From contig JAWWBX010000068.1 in assembly GCA_033720735.1 (NCBI GenBank), positions 1 through 17,339 of the forward strand: a stretch of 17,339 nt of DNA, read 5' to 3'. Below are positions 14,726 through 17,339 of the stretch, piece by piece (position 1 is the stretch's first letter; every line of letters begins with the position of its first letter). A program made the translations under genes and the position numbers. The stretch is from B8-G4 sp033720735. Its GTDB lineage: Bacteria; Bacteroidota; Bacteroidia; Chitinophagales; Saprospiraceae. A model generated the notes under the pieces. It worked only from the letters and a program-made list of their open reading frames with translations, was not told the DNA's origin and searched no databases.

Positions 14726-16282
14726 ATGCCTACACCGCGAAAAGACCAACTGTTCAGCCTGATAAAAAGCCTGACCAAGGCCGAGAAGCGCAACTTCCGG
14801 CTGTACGTGCAGCGGTTGCAAAGCAACGAAGACGTCAAGTTTGTCCGCTTGTTTGATGTCCTCGATAAAATGGACACGTACGATAGCGCCCTGCTGGCCA
14901 AAAAGATGCGTGGGGTGACGCGCAGTCAGCTGGCCAACCTCCGGCGCCACCTGTACACCCAGATCCTCAAAAGCCTGCGCCTCATTCATATTGAAAAGAA
15001 TGTGGACATCCAGATCCGGGAGCAACTTGATCATGCCAAGATCCTGTACGAAAAAGGCCTGTACCTCCAGGCACTCAAGCTCCTTGAGCGCATCAAGGGT
15101 GTCGCAGACAAAACGCACCAGGACCTGTTGCGCATGGAGATCATCGAGTTTCAAAAGTATATTGAAGAACGCCATATCACGCGGAGCCGGCGGGTCAGGG
15201 GAAAAATGGAGCACCTGCTGCAGGAAGCCGATCTGCTCGAACGCAGCATATCAAACATGGTGCGGCTGTCCAACCTGAAGATCCGCATCCACGGCCTCTA
15301 TATCACCATGGGCCACGCACGCAACGAGAAGGACCACTATGTCGTCAAGGAATACTTCCATTCAGAACTGGAGAAGATCAGTGAAAAGACCCTGTCGGTC
15401 ACTGAACGGGTCTTTCTCGAGCAGAGCTACATGTGGTACTACTACATCCTGCTCGACTACGAGCAGTGCCACGCGCATGCTGCGAGGTGGGTGCAACTGT
15501 TTGAGGCCAATCCGCAGATGAAGGAGGATGACCCTGTTTTGTACATGCGGGGTCTCTCATACGAGCTCACCACCCTGTACAGCCTGCGGAAGTACCAGCT
15601 CTATCTCAAGAGTCTGCAGAAATTCGAACAGTTTGGAGAGGCCAATGAGAAACGGTTTACGACGACCCAACGGATCATTCATTTTCTGTATCTGACCACC
15701 GCCCGCATCAACCGCCACTTCCTGGAAGGCTCATTTTCGGAAGGGATCACCCTCGTCCCGCACATCGAACGTCAGATCCGCCGGTATCGCGAGCACATGG
15801 ACGTCCATCGCATCATGGTATTCAATTACAAGATCGCGTGGCTGTTCTTCGGCGCAGGGGACTATGCCAGATCGATCGACTACCTCAATGAGATCATTCA
15901 GCTCCGCGCAGGTCATCTGCGTGAAGACATCCAGTGCTATGCCCGGCTTCTTCACATGATCAACCACTATGAGCTGGGGCACCGTGACCTGCTGAAGTAT
16001 CAGATCCAGTCGGTTTCCCGCTTCTTCGAAAAGATGCAGGATCTGAATCGCGTCCAGGCAGCGGTGTTGGAATTCTTCCGCAAGGACATCGCCTCCGATG
16101 GCCCGGCAGATCGTGCAGAACTGGAGCAGTTGCGGGCCAGGATCGAGGTGCTCAGCAGTGAGCCCTATGAGCGCCGAGCGTTTCAGCACCTCGACATCCT
16201 GTCCTGGATCGACAGCAAGATCTCACGGAAGTCACTCGCACAGGTGATCCAGCAACGATTCAGGAAGGACCGGAAAGGGTGA
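14726..16282 (+). CDS. Conserved-looking helical repeat protein, function unknown
   Basis: 518 residues, soluble: no signal peptide or membrane helix. The start PTPRKDQLFSLIKSLTKAEKRNFRLYVQR and the block ANLRRHLYTQILKSLRLIH form a basic, helical N-terminal module of about 85 residues. The rest is almost entirely helical, with spacing reminiscent of TPR or other helical repeats (LYEKGLYLQALKLLERIKG, FGAGDYARSIDYLNEIIQL). Aromatic residues are frequent (YMWYYYILLDYEQCH). I do not recognise a named family, though proteins with this kind of N-terminus occur widely in Bacteroidota genomes. The ATG at 14726 is used; a GTG lies directly before it. It diverges from glnII over a 193-base gap in which I find no convincing plus-strand promoter. 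A scaffold or protein-binding role is inference only. Confidence 0.85.
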   Translation: MPTPRKDQLFSLIKSLTKAEKRNFRLYVQRLQSNEDVKFVRLFDVLDKMDTYDSALLAKKMRGVTRSQLANLRRHLYTQILKSLRLIHIEKNVDIQIREQLDHAKILYEKGLYLQALKLLERIKGVADKTHQDLLRMEIIEFQKYIEERHITRSRRVRGKMEHLLQEADLLERSISNMVRLSNLKIRIHGLYITMGHARNEKDHYVVKEYFHSELEKISEKTLSVTERVFLEQSYMWYYYILLDYEQCHAHAARWVQLFEANPQMKEDDPVLYMRGLSYELTTLYSLRKYQLYLKSLQKFEQFGEANEKRFTTTQRIIHFLYLTTARINRHFLEGSFSEGITLVPHIERQIRRYREHMDVHRIMVFNYKIAWLFFGAGDYARSIDYLNEIIQLRAGHLREDIQCYARLLHMINHYELGHRDLLKYQIQSVSRFFEKMQDLNRVQAAVLEFFRKDIASDGPADRAELEQLRARIEVLSSEPYERRAFQHLDILSWIDSKISRKSLAQVIQQRFRKDRKG

Positions 16283-16303
16283 CCCGGCGGTCAGGAATGC
16301 CGG

Positions 16304-16513
16304 CTACCGCTCAAATTTGGAGCGGGAGACGTACATCATGACGACACCGCCAAAGATCATGACCAGCCGGACGGCCAGGCCGAACGCCGGCCCGGGTGCG
16401 TCGATAAAAACAAGAAAGCTCAGTTTCAGTCCGACCAGCATCAGGATCAGTGCCAGAAAGCCAAACAGGAAAAGAAGGAATCCCAGGACGAGGAAAAACG
16501 TAGCGCGGTACAT
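16304..16513 (-). CDS. Small hydrophobic membrane protein, function unknown
   Basis: 69 residues, mostly hydrophobic: MYRATFFLVLGFLLFLFGF runs into a first long helix or pair (residues 5-37), followed by a short loop with PGPAFG and a final helix (about 46-62), ending in the basic tail SRSKFER. Composition and an ATG start support a real gene. It is convergent with the helical protein gene (21-base gap) and lies 62 bases downstream of the HMG-CoA lyase gene on the same strand. A TTG-N19-TACCTTCG sequence directly upstream could be its own promoter. No family recognised. Confidence 0.68.
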   Translation of the reverse strand: MYRATFFLVLGFLLFLFGFLALILMLVGLKLSFLVFIDAPGPAFGLAVRLVMIFGGVVMMYVSRSKFER

Positions 16514-16517
16514 CTTG

Positions 16518-16547
16518 CGAAGGTAAATGGACTCGATTGAAAATCAA
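16518..16547 (-). promoter_or_regulatory. Candidate promoter of the small membrane protein gene
   Basis: On the minus strand TTG (16547-16545), 19 bases, then TACCTTCG (16525-16518), one base from TAnnTTTG. Only 4 bases separate the box from the ATG, so the transcript would be leaderless. Spacing is right but the -7 box is imperfect. Confidence 0.35.
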
Positions 16548-16575
16548 CAAGTATCCGGGGCCGGGGTTTCAGGCT

Positions 16576-17339
16576 TCAGACAGCCGGAAACACCTCCGAT
16601 ACCATGCCCAGGGCCGTAATAAACGCGTCGCGGTCAATGCCCGGGTCGATCCCCGACTCCGAGAGGAAATACAGCAGGTTTTCCGTGGGCATGTTTCCGG
16701 TCAATTCGTCCTTGGCCATCGGGCATCCGCCATATCCTTTCATCGCCGAATCAAAGCGGCGGCATCCGCTGTCATAGGCAGCCTGCACCTTCTCCCGCCA
16801 GGTACTGGGTGTGGTGTGCAGATGTGCGCCAAATTCCACATCCGGATAAGGGGGGATCAGATTGCCGAACAGGTAGGAGATGCTGTCGGGGTTGGAGACC
16901 CCGATCGTGTCCGACAGAGCCATGATCCGCACGCCCATATGCGCCAGTTCGTCCACCCACTTCTGGGCAATTTCGACATTCCAGGGATCACCATAGGGGT
17001 TTCCGAATCCCATCGAGATATAGATCACCAATTGCTTGCTGTGACGGGCACAGATCTCCTGGATCTCGGCAACGCGTTGCAGTGATTCACCGATGGTGGC
17101 GTTGGTATTGCGGATCTGGAAGGTCTCCGAGATCGAGAATGGATAGCCCAGGTAGCTGATCTCTTCGAACTCGGAGGCATCCTCGGCCCCGCGTTTGTTG
17201 GCCACGATCGCCAGTAGTTTGGTATCGGTTTGAGAGAGGTCAAGCCTGGCAAGCACATCTGCCGTGTCCCGCATCTGGGGGATCGCTTTCGGGGAAACAA
17301 AGCTCCCGAAATCGACGGTATCGAAACCGACTTTCAACA
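16576..17339 (-). CDS. Hydroxymethylglutaryl-CoA lyase, 5' end beyond window
   Basis: Cleaves HMG-CoA to acetyl-CoA and acetoacetate, the last step of leucine breakdown. The visible 254 residues form most of the TIM barrel. FDTVDFGSFVSPKAIPQMRDT opens the visible part. NTNATIGESLQRV and ALSDTIGVSNPDSI follow. The metal ligands are in FGAHLHTTP, and the active-site cysteine loop is MKGYGGCPMAKDELTGNMPTEN. Compared with family members of about 285-300 residues, roughly 30-45 N-terminal residues lie outside the window, including the usual catalytic Arg-Asp motif. The frame is open to the right edge and the TTG at 17337 is not the true start. The C-terminus lacks the CxxC-like tail of mitochondrial forms. 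62 bases downstream lies the small membrane protein gene. Confidence 0.94.
   Translation of the reverse strand, partial: LKVGFDTVDFGSFVSPKAIPQMRDTADVLARLDLSQTDTKLLAIVANKRGAEDASEFEEISYLGYPFSISETFQIRNTNATIGESLQRVAEIQEICARHSKQLVIYISMGFGNPYGDPWNVEIAQKWVDELAHMGVRIMALSDTIGVSNPDSISYLFGNLIPPYPDVEFGAHLHTTPSTWREKVQAAYDSGCRRFDSAMKGYGGCPMAKDELTGNMPTENLLYFLSESGIDPGIDRDAFITALGMVSEVFPAV

Noticed and set aside
16285..16304. CCGGC/GCCGG inverted repeat between convergent genes as a terminator
   Set aside because: Five-base arms with a 10-base loop and no T-run on either strand.
1..17339. CRISPR arrays, insertion sequences, tRNA or rRNA genes
   Set aside because: No spaced direct repeats, transposase motifs, terminal repeats or RNA gene signatures were seen; the gaps are short.

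Overview
The window looks like chromosomal DNA from a moderately GC-rich member of the Bacteroidota, most likely a Saprospiria-type lineage (the phylum is well supported, the class is a guess). The evidence is as follows. Several proteins have Bacteroidota-style forms: an Mrp ATPase without the C-terminal CxxC, a HisKA_3-type sensor kinase with an extracytoplasmic TPR-like region, an HhH/outer-membrane-barrel protein, a DEDDh exonuclease fused to GIY-YIG, and a DUF3500 protein. The -7 promoter element characteristic of this phylum (TAnnTTTG) can be seen, for example a TTTG-N19-TACATTTG promoter in front of the glutamine synthetase gene. Coding density is very high, every gap is below 200 bases, and there are no tRNA or rRNA genes, insertion sequences or CRISPR arrays. 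This is a core-genome region, not an island.

Layout. (1) Bases 1-4954, minus strand: a tightly packed four-gene unit. In transcription order it holds a RibF-glycosyltransferase fusion, an RluA-family pseudouridine synthase, a LuxR-type response regulator and a TPR/HisKA_3 sensor histidine kinase cut by the left window edge. (2) Bases 5078-7184, plus strand: the Mrp/ApbC Fe-S carrier ATPase, then pyrF (type 2 OMP decarboxylase). (3) Bases 7174-8568, minus: the DEDDh exonuclease-GIY-YIG protein, which appears to start at a CTG and carries a UvrC-like four-cysteine motif. It diverges from (4) bases 8590-9837, plus: a probable lipoprotein of the DUF1343/NamZ (GH171) exo-muramidase family. (5) Bases 9851-13350, minus: an HhH outer-membrane-barrel protein, a secreted DUF3500 protein and a small two-helix membrane protein. 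(6) Bases 13447-14720, minus: a eukaryotic-type glutamine synthetase (GSII) with a clear promoter, a 33-base inverted repeat at the predicted transcription start and a Rho-independent terminator. (7) Bases 14726-16282, plus: a long helical protein of unknown function, divergent from glnII. (8) Bases 16304-17339, minus: a small membrane protein and HMG-CoA lyase cut by the right edge.

The genes serve housekeeping functions: flavin cofactor synthesis, Fe-S assembly, pyrimidine synthesis, nitrogen assimilation, leucine/ketone-body catabolism, RNA modification, DNA repair and wall turnover. They do not form one obvious pathway. I found no clear new defence or mobile system. The best candidates for something unusual are the RibF-GT2 fusion, the UvrC-like cysteine motif in the exonuclease-GIY-YIG protein, and the inverted repeat at the glnII transcription start.
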